Origin: Terriglobia bacterium
Lineage (GTDB): Bacteria; Acidobacteriota; Terriglobia; Terriglobales; Acidobacteriaceae
DNA: 64,000 nt
Direction: 5' to 3'
NCBI GenBank assembly: GCA_020073495.1
Contig: JAIQFD010000002.1
Location: forward strand, 496,001 to 560,000
A program made the translations under genes and the position numbers. The notes beneath the pieces were generated by a model. That model made no database searches. It was not told the DNA's origin and was given only the letters and a program-made list of their open reading frames with translations. Positions 34,390 to 43,921 of the stretch are shown piece after piece. Each line of letters opens with the position of its first letter. Positions within the stretch are counted from its first letter, which is position 1.

Positions 34390-34961
34390 ATGCCATCCCC
34401 TTGTGAAGTCAACGGCGTCTTGCTCACCTGTCGGGCGTATGCCACAGGCGACGATCTTGCAGGCTGGCCCTAGATGGTCCCCCAGCCTCTAAACGGCAGG
34501 AACTATCACCCCCACGAACTTTTCGCCATGCAATTTCATGCCCAACACTCAACTGGTGAACAGACAGGGGATAGACTAACCGCCCTGCCAGAAAAGCTGC
34601 AAAGTGTTGCGCAATTAATGAAAAAGAGTGCTCTTGCGTCATGGGACGGCTCCGCAGTTTGCCCCGGCGCCGAATCGAGCGGGGCTTGGCGCAATCGAAG
34701 ACCGGGTTTCATCCGCATTGACTCGGAGGGGCTTGTGGTGAAGTTCGGCCCAGACGGACGCGCTAGGGCGCGAATAGCCCGCTATTAGCGGCTGTGTTGC
34801 GGTCAACTGGCGATAACAGCCCTTATCACAAGTTGCGATTGATGTGCCCACTGGTTGTGGTGGTGCTGTCAACAACCACAAGAAAGGTGCCCAGCGCGAT
34901 CGGCGGCGGGTGTCCCACCGGACCAACCCGTAGGGACTCGGATCGAGCGCGGCGTCGGAAC
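34390..34961. other. Gene-poor stretch upstream of the PEP-CTERM gene
   Basis: No supported gene in 572 bases; open frames here look random. GC is visibly lower around 34500-34640. The only structured element is the AACTGGCGATAACAG hairpin at 34804-34837. The promoter of the PEP-CTERM gene must be in its left part. Confidence 0.5.
34804..34837 (+). repeat. AACTGGCGATAACAG hairpin repeat, copy 1
   Basis: CAACTGGCGATAACAG, CCCTTATCAC, AAGTTGCG: a stem-loop whose relatives are at 54495, 54549 (inverted) and 55147. Confidence 0.75.
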
Positions 34962-37900
34962 TCACACCACAAAGTACTTGGCATCGGGGTGATGAACCAC
35001 GATAGCTGAGGTGCTTTGTTCCGGATCCAGAAGGAACGCACTCGTCAGGTGCACCCCGATCGTCTCATCCGGGTGGATGAGCGCGAACAGCTTGGTCTGG
35101 TCTTCAAGATTGGGGCACGCAGGATAGCCGAACGAGTACCGCGACCCGCGATACTTCTGGTGGAACAGGTCGCGGATCTCGGGCGCGTCCTCGCCCGCGA
35201 TGCCCAGCTCTTCCCTCATCGTCTTGTGGTGCAGCTCGGCCAGCGCCTCCGCCGTCTCCACGCTCAGCCCGTGCAGGTAGAGGTACTTCGTGTACTCCCC
35301 GGCCTCGAACAGCTTGTGCGTTTCCTGGGTCGCGCGTGCACCGACGGTCACACACGATAGTCCGATCACGTCCATCTGGCCGGAGGATTTCGGCGCAAAG
35401 AAGTCGGCGATCGAAAGGCGGCGGCCTTCTCGTTGCCGGGGGAAGGTGAAGCGGATCTTTTCGCGCACGCTGTCGATTCGAGCTTTTACCGGAACCAGAA
35501 CGTCGTCTGCGTCATTCCCGCGACGACCCACTCCCCTTGTCGCCAGTTCAAGAGATTCGGGGTCGTAAATCAAAACATCGTTCCCCTCCGCCTGGCAGGG
35601 GAACCACCCGTACACCACCTTGGGCTCGAACCAGCCGGCCTCAATAACTTCTTTTTTCAGATTTTCGAGCACCGGCCGGTACTTCTCCTCGACCAGGCGC
35701 ACGTAATCCGACTGCGACGCTGTCTTGAGCTGCCACTGGTTCTTGAACAGCGCGGTCTCGTTGATGTAGCCGAACACCTCGCGCAGGTCGTAGTCCTTCT
35801 TGACGCGAACGCCCCAGAACGGCGGCTTGGGGCTTTCGACGTCGGCGCGCACCGCGCTGGATCGCACCGGCGCAGTCTCCACCTCGGCCACGGCGGCGGC
35901 GGCCTTGGACTCCCTGGCCTTGCGTCCCTCGGACAGGCGATGCTCGCGCGTGCCCTCCTCCGAGCACAGGTCGCTCATCACGCTCAGCCCGCCAAAGGCG
36001 TCCTCGGCGTAGAAGACGGCGTTGGAGTACTCGCGCCGCAGGTCATCCTCGACGTACTTGCGGGTCAGCGCCGCACCGCCGCAGATCACCGGGAACTCCA
36101 GCCCCTGGCGCTCCAGGTCCTGGATCACGTACTTCATCTCGACCGTGGACTTCACCAGCAGCCCGCTCAGCCCGATGGCGTCGGCTTTGGCCTCGATGGC
36201 GGCCTTGATGATGGTGTCCGCCGGCTGCTTGATGCCCAGGTTCACCACCTTGTAGCCATTGTTCGACAGGATGATGTCCACCAGGTTCTTGCCGATGTCG
36301 TGGACGTCTCCCTTCACCGTGGCCAGCACCAACGTGCCCTTCTGCGAGCCTTCGATCTTCTCCATCTTCGGCTCGAGGTAGGCCACGGCGGACTTCATCA
36401 CGCCGGCGGAATCGAGCACAGACGGCAACTGCATCTTGCGCGCACCGAAAAGCTCTCCGACCGTCCTCATGCCGTCGAGCAGGACGTTGTTGATCAGGTC
36501 GAGCGGGGTGTACTGCTTGAGCGCCTCTTCCAGCACCTGGGGCAGTTCGCGGCGGTTCGTGCCCGTGCCGATCGCTTTCTCGCCGTTGATGATCTGCCAC
36601 TTGAGCTGGTCTTCGAGCGAGAGCTTTTCTGCATGGACCTCCGCCTCCGGCTTCTTCTCTACCCCGGAGAAGAACTGCATGTAGACCTGGAGCGGATCTC
36701 CGTCCGACGTGTCGTGGAAGATGAGCTTGCGCGCCAGCTCCACCTCTGCGTCCGGGATTTTGTACAGCGGATAGATCTTGGCGTAATTGACGATGGCCAT
36801 GTCGAGGCCGTGGTTCACCGCCTCGTGCATGAAGACGGAGTTCAGCACCCGCCGCGAGTAGGCGCTCAATCCGAAGGAAATGTTCGACACGCCGAGGATG
36901 GTGTGGCACTCGGGCAGCTCTTTTTTGATGCCTTCCACCGCCTTCAACGTCTCGATGCCGGCGGTGCGGTACTCTTCTTGCCCGGTGGAGATGGGCAGGG
37001 TGAGCGCGTCGAAGATCAGGTCCTGCGGGCGCATGCCGTACTTCTTCGTCGCCAGCTCGCAAATGCGCTTGGCGATCGCGATCTTCTTCTCCGCGGTGAG
37101 CGCCATACCCTCTTCGTCGATGGTCAGGCAGATGACCGCCGCGCCGTAGCGCTTGGCCATGGGCAGCACCTTCGACGTGCGCTTCTCGCCGTCTTCCAGG
37201 TTGATGGAATTGATGATCGCCTTGCCCGGGATGCGCTTGAGCGCCTCTTCGATGACGTCGGCTTCGGTGGAGTCCACCAGGATCGGCGCCGGCACGCGGG
37301 TGGCGATCTTCTCCAGTACCGACGACATGAAGCCCTTCTCGTCCTCGCCCACGATGGCGCAGCACAGGTCGAGCATGTGCGAGCCTTCGTTCACCAGCCG
37401 CTTGGCGAGCGCGAGGATGTCGTCGTACTTCCCTCCCCGCAGCATGTTCTTGAAATGCTCCACGCGGGTGGTGGCGTTCATCTCTTCCGCCACCACCAGC
37501 GGCTTGGGATCGAGGTCCAGCGGGACCGAGGTGTAGGCGCTCGACGCCGCCGCGGTGATCTTCACCTCTCGCTTGGCCGGCTCCAGGCCGCTCACCGCGT
37601 CCACCACCGCCTTTAGGTGCTCGGGGCGCGTGCCGCAGCAGCCGCCCACGATGCGCACCCCGAAGTCCTGCACGAAGTGCTTGTGATAATCCGCCAGTTC
37701 CTGCGGCGTCAGCTTGTACACCGCCTGGCCACCGACGTTCTGCGGCAGCCCCGCGTTGGGCAGCACCGAGATGTGCTTGGGCGCGGTGGCGCACAGGTGG
37801 CGGACGGCGTCGTTCATCTCCCTGGGGCCGGTGGCGCAATTCAGGCCCACGATGTCGATGTCGTAGGGCTCGAGCGCGGTCTCCGCCGCCAGGATGTCGG

Positions 37901-38495
37901 TGCCCAGCAGCATCGTCCCTGTGGCTTCAAGTGTTACTTGAACTGTGACCGGCAAGCGCTTCCCTGCCGCCTGCATGGCGTCGAACACGCCCGCGATGGC
38001 CGCCTTGGCCTGGAGCAGGTCCTGCGAGGTCTCGATGAGCAGGACGTCCACCCCGCCCTCGATCAGCGCCAGCGCCTGCTCTTCGACGGCGGCGGCCATC
38101 TCGTCGAACTTGATGTGGCCCAGCGAAGGCAGCTTGGTGGTCGGGCCGATGGAGCCGGCGACAAAGCGCTTCTTGCCGTTGAACTGGCTGGCGACGTCGC
38201 GCGCCAGCTTCGCTGCGGCCAGGTTGATCTCGCGGACCTTGTCCTGCAGGTCGTACTCGGCGAGCACCACCCTCGTCGCCCCGAAGGTGTTGGTTTCGAC
38301 CACGTCGCAGCCAACCTTGAAGAACGCCGCGTGGATGTCCTTGATGATGTCCGGCCGGCTGAGCACCAGGATCTCGTTGCAGCCTTCCTTGCCCCGGAAA
38401 TCGTCGAGGCTCGGCTGCCGCACCTGGATGTTGGTGCCCATCGCGCCGTCATAGATGACGACGCGCTCCTGCACGGTTTTGAGGAATTCGCTCAC
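34962..38495 (-). CDS. metH: Cobalamin-dependent methionine synthase
   Basis: 1177 residues. Transfers methyl from methyltetrahydrofolate to homocysteine. Order: homocysteine domain (zinc cysteines in GGCCGTRPEH), pterin-binding domain (from about residue 330), cobalamin cap and B12-binding domain with KGDVHDIGKNLVDIIL (His is the lower axial ligand), and the C-terminal AdoMet reactivation domain (PAPELxxR region around YRGSRYSFGYPACPNL). An Ala/Glu-rich linker joins the last two. Full length. No cobalamin riboswitch fits in the 58 bases upstream; it is probably in an operon with the NuoI-like and cfa genes. Confidence 0.96.
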   Translation of the reverse strand: MSEFLKTVQERVVIYDGAMGTNIQVRQPSLDDFRGKEGCNEILVLSRPDIIKDIHAAFFKVGCDVVETNTFGATRVVLAEYDLQDKVREINLAAAKLARDVASQFNGKKRFVAGSIGPTTKLPSLGHIKFDEMAAAVEEQALALIEGGVDVLLIETSQDLLQAKAAIAGVFDAMQAAGKRLPVTVQVTLEATGTMLLGTDILAAETALEPYDIDIVGLNCATGPREMNDAVRHLCATAPKHISVLPNAGLPQNVGGQAVYKLTPQELADYHKHFVQDFGVRIVGGCCGTRPEHLKAVVDAVSGLEPAKREVKITAAASSAYTSVPLDLDPKPLVVAEEMNATTRVEHFKNMLRGGKYDDILALAKRLVNEGSHMLDLCCAIVGEDEKGFMSSVLEKIATRVPAPILVDSTEADVIEEALKRIPGKAIINSINLEDGEKRTSKVLPMAKRYGAAVICLTIDEEGMALTAEKKIAIAKRICELATKKYGMRPQDLIFDALTLPISTGQEEYRTAGIETLKAVEGIKKELPECHTILGVSNISFGLSAYSRRVLNSVFMHEAVNHGLDMAIVNYAKIYPLYKIPDAEVELARKLIFHDTSDGDPLQVYMQFFSGVEKKPEAEVHAEKLSLEDQLKWQIINGEKAIGTGTNRRELPQVLEEALKQYTPLDLINNVLLDGMRTVGELFGARKMQLPSVLDSAGVMKSAVAYLEPKMEKIEGSQKGTLVLATVKGDVHDIGKNLVDIILSNNGYKVVNLGIKQPADTIIKAAIEAKADAIGLSGLLVKSTVEMKYVIQDLERQGLEFPVICGGAALTRKYVEDDLRREYSNAVFYAEDAFGGLSVMSDLCSEEGTREHRLSEGRKARESKAAAAVAEVETAPVRSSAVRADVESPKPPFWGVRVKKDYDLREVFGYINETALFKNQWQLKTASQSDYVRLVEEKYRPVLENLKKEVIEAGWFEPKVVYGWFPCQAEGNDVLIYDPESLELATRGVGRRGNDADDVLVPVKARIDSVREKIRFTFPRQREGRRLSIADFFAPKSSGQMDVIGLSCVTVGARATQETHKLFEAGEYTKYLYLHGLSVETAEALAELHHKTMREELGIAGEDAPEIRDLFHQKYRGSRYSFGYPACPNLEDQTKLFALIHPDETIGVHLTSAFLLDPEQSTSAIVVHHPDAKYFVV

Positions 38496-38553
38496 TCCGG
38501 CCCCACGGAAAAGGATATCAGTTCGGAAACGCGAAACCCGGCGACCTGGGCGG

Positions 38554-39090
38554 TCACATTCGTTTCGGTTCCGCTTCGAAGGGACGGTTCACGCCGGGCG
38601 GCAGCGACGCCGGGAAGCGCGCATTCTCGCCCTGCTCCGCTGGCTTGGCGGACAGTAACTGCTCTTTTCGATACACCAGGCTGCTGGCGTCCAGTGCCGC
38701 GATCTCGAAGGCATGCCCGTGCGTGATCGCGTCGGTCGGGCACGCTTCCACGCAGTACCCGCAGAAGATACATCTGTTGTAGTCGATGTTGTAGACCTTG
38801 GCGTAGCGCTCGGCGCCGGAGACGCGGTGTTCGGCGGTGTTCTCGGCGGCCTCGATGTAAATGCAGTTCGAGGGACAGGCGGCGGCGCACAGGAAACACG
38901 CTACGCATTTTTCCAGGCCCTGCTCGTCTCGTTGCAGCACATGGACGCCGCGGAAGCGCTCCTGGAAGACGGCGCCGCGAAACAGTCCCTTGCCGTCGGG
39001 ATAGTTCTCCACCACGGTCGGGGAGAACAGCTCGCGCAGGGTGACCGACATGCCCTTGGCAATCGCGGCGATGTTCCGGACAACGCCCAT
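38554..39090 (-). CDS. NuoI-like 4Fe-4S ferredoxin subunit (second copy)
   Basis: 178 residues with CVACFLCAAACP and CIFCGYCVEACP, each binding a [4Fe-4S] cluster, and GMSVTLRELFSPTVVENYPDG, typical of the NuoI subfamily that keeps a longer C-terminal tail. Differs clearly from the copy at 29664. No other complex I gene is nearby; it lies between cfa and metH on the same strand. It may belong to a second complex I or donate electrons elsewhere. Confidence 0.85.
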   Translation of the reverse strand: MGVVRNIAAIAKGMSVTLRELFSPTVVENYPDGKGLFRGAVFQERFRGVHVLQRDEQGLEKCVACFLCAAACPSNCIYIEAAENTAEHRVSGAERYAKVYNIDYNRCIFCGYCVEACPTDAITHGHAFEIAALDASSLVYRKEQLLSAKPAEQGENARFPASLPPGVNRPFEAEPKRM

Positions 39091-39141
39091 AAACCAAGCA
39101 GTATAAACCGTGAGGCGCGCTTTCCGAATCGGCTTGTCGCG

Positions 39142-40425
39142 CTATCCGCGGTACCAATCGTCGCGCGTGAGAGGCAGCCCGCACTTCCCCGATTCCGGCT
39201 TGACCAGCAACGTTTGGTAGAGATTGAAACGTCCGGTGCGGAATCCGTGCGCCGAGCCCGCCAGGTACAGCCGCCAGGTGCGATAGGTGGCGTCGTTGGT
39301 GATGCGGCGGGCCTCGCCGGCATGAGCTTCCAGCCGCCGCAACCACTGGTGGAGGGTCAAGGCGTAATGGTCGCGCAGGCTTTCGACGTCGCGGACCTCG
39401 AAGCCGCTGGCCTCCGCCGCGCGCAGGGTGATGTGGATGGGAAGCAGCTCGCTGTCGGGAAACACGTAGCGTTCGCTGAATGAGAGTCCTTGCCGGCGAA
39501 TGGTGGCGGAAGCCGCGATGCCGTGGTTCAAGAACACTCCCTGAGGCTGGAGGAGATCCCAGGTGCGGGTGAAGTATTCGGGGAGCATGGCCTCGCCCAC
39601 ATGCTCGACCATGCCCACGCTGACGATCTTGTCGTACCGCGTCCCCTGGAGGTCGCGGTAGTCGCACACCTCGATGCGGCAGCGGTCCTGGAGGCCGGCA
39701 GCCTGGACCCGCCGGCGTGCCATCTCCGCCTGGGGTACGCTGAGGGTGATGCCATGCGCTTGCACGCCGAAGCGCTCCGCCGCATACATCACCAGCCCAC
39801 CCCATCCGCAGCCGATGTCCAGCAGGGACTCGCCGGGACGGAGCCTCAACTTGCGGCAGATGAATTCCAGCTTGCGTTCCTGTGCGGTGTCGAGGTCATC
39901 GTCCGGGGTGACGAAATAGGCGCTCGAATACACCATGCGCCGGTCCAGCCAGAGAGCGTAGAAGTCGTGGGGAAGATCGTAGTGATAGCTGATCGCCTGC
40001 CGGTCCCGGTCCCTGGAATGGAGCGTGCCCGCCAGGCTGGCGGGTTGGCGGCCGGCGCTTTCGCGCGGCGCCGGTTGGCCGAAGACGGTGGCGAGAAACG
40101 GGCCGGGCGGCGCAGCCGCGCGACGGTTGACCAGATAGTCGGCGAGGTCGAGTGCGCCCGCGATATCGCCCTCAATGTCGAAGTCGTCCCGCAGGTAGGC
40201 CTCTCCCAGGCTCAATTCGTCGGGAGAGCTAAGGAACTGGCGGACCGCGGCGGGGCGGTTGAACACCAGCGTGAAGCGCGGGTGGGGCTCCGTTCCCCAT
40301 GTGCTCCCGTTCCAGAAGCGGACCTGGAAATCGCGCCGCGGATAATCCGCGAACAGCCCGTCGAGGTACCGCCGACTGACGGGAACCAGGAGGTCGTGGA
40401 ACAGCGACCTTGCCAGAGTCCCCAT
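39142..40425 (-). CDS. cfa: Cyclopropane-fatty-acyl-phospholipid synthase family
   Basis: 427 residues. SAM-dependent methylene transfer to unsaturated acyl chains of phospholipids at the membrane. N-terminal lipid domain (FTLVFNRPAAVRQFLSSPDE), then the family entry signature ISYHYDLPHDFYALWLDRRMVYS, SAM motif LLDIGCGWGGLVMYAA and EHVGEAMLPEYF. Full length for the family. Regulators and substrate are not visible. Confidence 0.92.
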   Translation of the reverse strand: MGTLARSLFHDLLVPVSRRYLDGLFADYPRRDFQVRFWNGSTWGTEPHPRFTLVFNRPAAVRQFLSSPDELSLGEAYLRDDFDIEGDIAGALDLADYLVNRRAAAPPGPFLATVFGQPAPRESAGRQPASLAGTLHSRDRDRQAISYHYDLPHDFYALWLDRRMVYSSAYFVTPDDDLDTAQERKLEFICRKLRLRPGESLLDIGCGWGGLVMYAAERFGVQAHGITLSVPQAEMARRRVQAAGLQDRCRIEVCDYRDLQGTRYDKIVSVGMVEHVGEAMLPEYFTRTWDLLQPQGVFLNHGIAASATIRRQGLSFSERYVFPDSELLPIHITLRAAEASGFEVRDVESLRDHYALTLHQWLRRLEAHAGEARRITNDATYRTWRLYLAGSAHGFRTGRFNLYQTLLVKPESGKCGLPLTRDDWYRG

Positions 40426-40516
40426 GAGAGGTGCACCGAGCCGCGCAAGCGGCTAAGGATATTGTGGCGCAAATCGGGCTCCCGGGGCGGAAAAAAATCG
40501 GTTTTCCGGCGAACTG

Positions 40517-40774
40517 TCAGTTCAGGCTCTTGAGGTAGCTGACCAGTTGCCAGCGCTGGGGCTCCGGCAATCGGCTCCAGGAAGGCATGCCATTCTTCAT
40601 GCTGCCGTTGGTCAGCAGCCACTGGAGCTCGCCCGGGGCCGCGTTCCTGACGTGCTCCGAGCGCAGGCTGGGCTTGTTGCCCTTTCCAGTGGCGTCTTCG
40701 CCGTGGCAGGAGACGCAATGCCGGCGGAAAAGCTTGGCCCCGGCGGGACCGCCTGCGAGGTGTGCCGGGGGCAC
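40517..40774 (-). CDS. Single-heme cytochrome c domain protein
   Basis: About 85 residues from GTG 40774 (TTG 40786 is an alternative). One heme motif CVSCH in LFRRHCVSCHGEDATGKG and an axial Met in KNGMPSW, typical of small class I cytochrome c. No signal peptide is visible at either start, which is odd for a protein that needs export for heme attachment; it may be a partial gene or have an unrecognised start. Divergent from the PilZ gene. Confidence 0.7.
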   Translation of the reverse strand: MPPAHLAGGPAGAKLFRRHCVSCHGEDATGKGNKPSLRSEHVRNAAPGELQWLLTNGSMKNGMPSWSRLPEPQRWQLVSYLKSLN

Positions 40775-40831
40775 CGGGTTCAGCAACTCCCTTCCCAGCC
40801 CAGCCGGACTACAATCGGTCAGGTGGGTGGG

Positions 40832-41185
40832 ATGCAGCAAGGCGGCGTCGATCTTCGGCGATTTCCCCGGATCAAGTCCGACATCCGTGTGCGCGCGTTC
40901 ATCCCGCCGGATTCTCCCGCCAGCGACTCGTTCGGCCGCGGCTACGACATCAGTGAAGGCGGCATGGCCATCTACGTCGGCATGGAGCTTGCTCCCCAGC
41001 AGGAAGTCTTGGTGGTCTTCGACGTTCCTCCCTCCCGCCAGAAGCTGGGTTTGCGGGGCGTGGTGCGCTATGCGCGCGGCTACCGCTATGGCGTGGAATT
41101 CCAGCGCCTGGACGATCGCGACCGCTCGGAACTGCGCAAGGCGCTGAACGACCTGGCGGTCATCCAAGATCCCCAGCGCACCTAA
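40832..41185 (+). CDS. PilZ-domain protein
   Basis: 117 residues from ATG 40832, with AGGTGGG just upstream. The c-di-GMP signature RRFPRI (RxxR-like) at residues 9-14 and DISEGGMAIY (D/NxSxxG) near 40 fit a PilZ domain. A longer open frame upstream overlaps the cytochrome gene and is not homologous. Likely a c-di-GMP responder. The next gene on the opposite strand also has a PilZ domain. Confidence 0.82.
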   Translation: MQQGGVDLRRFPRIKSDIRVRAFIPPDSPASDSFGRGYDISEGGMAIYVGMELAPQQEVLVVFDVPPSRQKLGLRGVVRYARGYRYGVEFQRLDDRDRSELRKALNDLAVIQDPQRT

Positions 41186-41199
41186 GCCCAAATCCAGAA

Positions 41200-41973
41200 T
41201 CACCGATGGTGGCTGGCGCCGGCGGCTATGGCAACGGTGGAGGGGTCGAGGGGCGCCTGCACCCAATCGCGGATGCGACCGGCATGGCGGTAGTGCAGGC
41301 GCTGGAAACGCAGGCCGGTGTCGCGCTTGCCGTCGTTCCACACGGCGACGGCTCCGACATCCAGGATCGGTTTTGTTCCAGGAAGAACGAAGCGCAGGGT
41401 GACGAAAGTGCCGGGGACGATGCATCGTTCCGCGGAGACGCAGGCCCCGCCTTCGCCGAGACTGAGCACCGCTGCCGGGACGGCACGGGAGCTGGGCAGC
41501 CCCAACCGGCAGGGGATGTGGGCGGGCCGACGCGAATTCTTTCTCCCCTGCCGGTCGGCGACGGAATACGCCGCTTTCAGGCCCAGCCGCACGGATCCGC
41601 TGGCCAGTGGCTTGTGAATGGCCAGAACGGCGCCGACGCCGAACGCCGATTCCAACAGTGTCCCGGAAGCGACCAGGGCAACGGTAACGGGCTTGTCCGG
41701 CTGCCGCCGCAGGGAGTTCAGGACATGGCCGGCGCCCGCGACGTCCAAGTCCACGAGCAGCGCCTGGTACGGTCTAGTCAACACCAATTCCGCGGCGGCG
41801 TGGGAATCGCCACAGATGTCCAGCGGGATCTCCTCGCGCTGGGCTACGGAGCGGATGGCGCGGATGACTGTGAGGTCGCGCGAGAGCACGAGGGAAGGCA
41901 GTTGGGGACGCCGGGAGCGCCGTCCGCTGGGGGCCGGACTGGGATGCGCCGCAGGCTCAAAACGCAGGTTCAT
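41200..41973 (-). CDS. Receiver-like plus PilZ-domain protein
   Basis: About 257 residues from ATG 41973. The first half looks like a degenerate receiver fold (SLVLSRDLTVIRAIRSVAQRE, ALLVDLDVAGAG, VLAIHKPL, with Asp and Lys in plausible places). The second half is PilZ-like (RRPAHIPCRLGL, VLSLGEGGACVS, DTGLRFQRL). It is convergent with the PilZ gene, their ends only 14 bases apart. Likely links a phosphorelay or stand-alone signal to c-di-GMP. Confidence 0.72.
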   Translation of the reverse strand: MNLRFEPAAHPSPAPSGRRSRRPQLPSLVLSRDLTVIRAIRSVAQREEIPLDICGDSHAAAELVLTRPYQALLVDLDVAGAGHVLNSLRRQPDKPVTVALVASGTLLESAFGVGAVLAIHKPLASGSVRLGLKAAYSVADRQGRKNSRRPAHIPCRLGLPSSRAVPAAVLSLGEGGACVSAERCIVPGTFVTLRFVLPGTKPILDVGAVAVWNDGKRDTGLRFQRLHYRHAGRIRDWVQAPLDPSTVAIAAGASHHR

Positions 41974-42298
41974 CGCCTGGATACGGATAACGACCTCCAA
42001 GCGAACCGGGGTGAGATAACGCTTCGAGGCGCAAGTTCCCTGCTACGCACCGGCGCAGCAACGGAACGTCCTATGCATTGCAGGCGCGTAACCATTCGAG
42101 GATTCTACCCAGCCGGGGCAAATCGTGCGCCACCCGTTGGGCCACCAGAGAGGGTGGCCATTGGGACATGGCCGCATTCCACGCGGCCACGACATGCAAC
42201 CGGATCGCCAGCTGCGAGCCGCGGCGCACATTTTTATGTCGCTAGTTTTCACGGGAGCCTGTTCCGGCATACACTGTCGCCCTCAACTAGGGGGCGGC

Positions 42299-42685
42299 AT
42301 GGGAGACGCGGGATCGGCCTACAACGAAGTCATCAGCGGAAGACTTAAGAAAACCACCTCGGAACTGCGCGACATCCAGCAACTGCTGACCAACGACCCG
42401 GACCTGGATGTCCGCGTACTGTTCGAGTTCCGGGAAGCCGTCAACCACGTGCGCCATACGGCGTGGGCGGTGGAACAATGGCTGAGGCTGAAAGTGCAGA
42501 AGGGCGACACCTTCTCCGTGCTGAGCATGCTGGCCATCGAGCGGGTGCGCATCGCCTGCGAACTCAGCACCGGACTGCTGATGGATCTGGAGGCGAGCGA
42601 GGTGACGCCGGAAACGGAAGGCATGGAGAAACTGGTCCCCGCCGTCAAAAGGCTGGCCGAGCGCTTCAAATCGATGGGGATGTAA
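42299..42685 (+). CDS. Conserved-looking helical protein of unknown function
   Basis: 128 residues from ATG 42299 (MGDAGSAYNEVISGRLKK), preceded by GGGGGCGGC. Highly helical and charged, no signal peptide, no membrane segment and no motif that I recognise: VRVLFEFREAVNHVRHTAWAVEQWLRLK and SMLAIERVRIACELSTGLLMDLE. I do not recognise the family. Codon use matches its neighbours. Confidence 0.6.
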   Translation: MGDAGSAYNEVISGRLKKTTSELRDIQQLLTNDPDLDVRVLFEFREAVNHVRHTAWAVEQWLRLKVQKGDTFSVLSMLAIERVRIACELSTGLLMDLEASEVTPETEGMEKLVPAVKRLAERFKSMGM

Positions 42686-42714
42686 GCAGCAGAGCCGGGG
42701 TCCCCGTTGGCAGG

Positions 42715-42957
42715 CTAGTCGTCGTCAAGGTCAGGCCGGGCGAGGCGCGGGCGCTCTTCGCCGAGGTGCCTGACGTGCTCGCGGTGATGCTTCTCCGCCT
42801 GGAGCACGCGCACGGTCGAGGCCAAGAAGATGGCGATCAACACGTCCACTTTGGCGCTCTCGGTGGCGATGCGCGCCTGGTCGGCTATCCACCACCCTCG
42901 TCCGGCAAAATAAAGACCCGCCAGCAGCAGCAATACGCCCACAATCTTGAATCGCAT
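42715..42957 (-). CDS. Small membrane protein
   Basis: About 80 residues from ATG 42957 (MRFKIVGVLLLLAGLYFAG), preceded by GAGAGGACG. It has one or two hydrophobic segments (the second IAIFLASTV) and a basic, histidine-rich C-terminus. Function unknown. It probably forms a short unit with the lipoprotein gene at 43031-43555 upstream on the same strand. Confidence 0.55.
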   Translation of the reverse strand: MRFKIVGVLLLLAGLYFAGRGWWIADQARIATESAKVDVLIAIFLASTVRVLQAEKHHREHVRHLGEERPRLARPDLDDD

Positions 42958-43030
42958 AGATCGTCCTCTCGGGGGAGAACCGGCCGCTACGTTCCCACCC
43001 GGCGGGCGGGGTGTCAAGGGCAGGGCCCGC

Positions 43031-43555
43031 TCAACGGCCGGGCAAGGGGGCGCGGAGGAGCCGGATATCGTCGATCCAGACTCTTCCCTTCCCGTTGACC
43101 ACCAGGTTCAGTCGGATGAGGTCGGGTCTTTCGCCGGACTTGAGGAAGAAGGGGATGGTCATCGTCTTCCAGCTCATGGAACCGGTGACGGTCTGATCGA
43201 GGCCGCGGGAGAAGAACTCGCCCTTGCCGGGAAAGCGCACCCACATCTCCAGGTAGGCCTTGCCGTCGAGTTTCTCCGACTGCACGCTGGCCTGATAGAG
43301 CAGAGTGGAGTTGTCGAGGTCGCCGCCGGTGACCTCGAAGAGCGGCACGGTCATGGCTTCCTTGGCGTCAATGCGCAGCGAGCCTTTACCATCGCTGGAG
43401 ACGGCCGGGTCGAGCAGGACTCCGGTGGTGGCGCGCACGCCCTCCATGCTGTCCAGGGGAAAATGCTTCAGCTCGACGGGCTGGGGCGCGGGCTTGCCGC
43501 GGTCGCAGCCGGCCAGGGCCAGCAGGAGGGCCAGTGCAAGGCATAGGTTCTTCAT
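43031..43555 (-). CDS. Predicted lipoprotein, carbohydrate-binding-like fold
   Basis: 174 residues with a lipoprotein signal (LALALLLALAGC, cysteine at residue 17). The body is beta-rich (GSLRIDAKEAMTVPLFEV, AYLEMWVRFPGKGEFF, MTIPFFLKSGERPDLIRLNLVVNGKGRVWIDDIRLLR), reminiscent of jelly-roll carbohydrate-binding modules ending in the usual WIDDIRL strand. No catalytic motif is seen. Confidence 0.75.
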   Translation of the reverse strand: MKNLCLALALLLALAGCDRGKPAPQPVELKHFPLDSMEGVRATTGVLLDPAVSSDGKGSLRIDAKEAMTVPLFEVTGGDLDNSTLLYQASVQSEKLDGKAYLEMWVRFPGKGEFFSRGLDQTVTGSMSWKTMTIPFFLKSGERPDLIRLNLVVNGKGRVWIDDIRLLRAPLPGR

Positions 43556-43725
43556 GTCTCTCTCCGCGTTCGGATGCCTACGCGCAGGTTATCGCCGGAT
43601 TGCGCCAGGGGCTAGTGGGTTCCGGGGAACATTGACTCACAAGAAATCCCCACCCTGTCGCTGAAAAACCGCCAGCGACAAGGGTGGGGCACCCACGGGT
43701 CTTCCGGTGGTGGCTGACAGCTTTC

Positions 43726-43839
43726 TTGTCAAGCCCCTCAGAATCTGGATTCCCCCGCAACCTCCTCATTCCAACCGCGAAATAAAATTGTGGAAAATGT
43801 CGGATTCACCCCACCCGATTTGCCATACTGGAAGTAGGG
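43726..43839 (+). repeat. 115-bp leader repeat, copy C
   Basis: Close copy of 32511-32625: TTGTCAAGCCCCTC, ATCTGGATTCCCCCGCAAC, GAAATAAAATTGTGGAAA, CATACTGGAAGTAGGG. Only one leader is present here, ahead of the second PD-(D/E)XK gene. Confidence 0.85.
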
Positions 43840-43888
43840 AGTAAGAACGAGCCGTCCGTCGTCAGTAGCCAGCAAGTAGGAAGAAATC

Positions 43889-43916
43889 AGCGCGGTCCTT
43901 CGAGGGCCGCGCTTTT
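43889..43916 (+). terminator. Terminator-like hairpin ahead of PD-(D/E)XK copy 2
   Basis: GCGCGGTCC-TTCGA-GGGCCGCGC then TTTTC: a full intrinsic-terminator shape ending only 6 bases before the ORF ATG, leaving no room for a normal ribosome binding site after it. Confidence 0.75.
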
Positions 43917-43921
43917 CATTT

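Noticed and set aside
34474-34788. 104-codon plus-strand frame upstream of metH
   Set aside because: No recognisable motif, no ribosome binding site, and composition unlike a gene; probably random.
38496-38553. Cobalamin riboswitch ahead of metH
   Set aside because: Only 58 bases separate metH from the preceding gene and no B12-box-like sequence is visible.
40787-41425. Long minus-strand extension of the cytochrome c frame
   Set aside because: It lies opposite the PilZ gene, has no signal peptide or homology, and is a GC-rich shadow frame.
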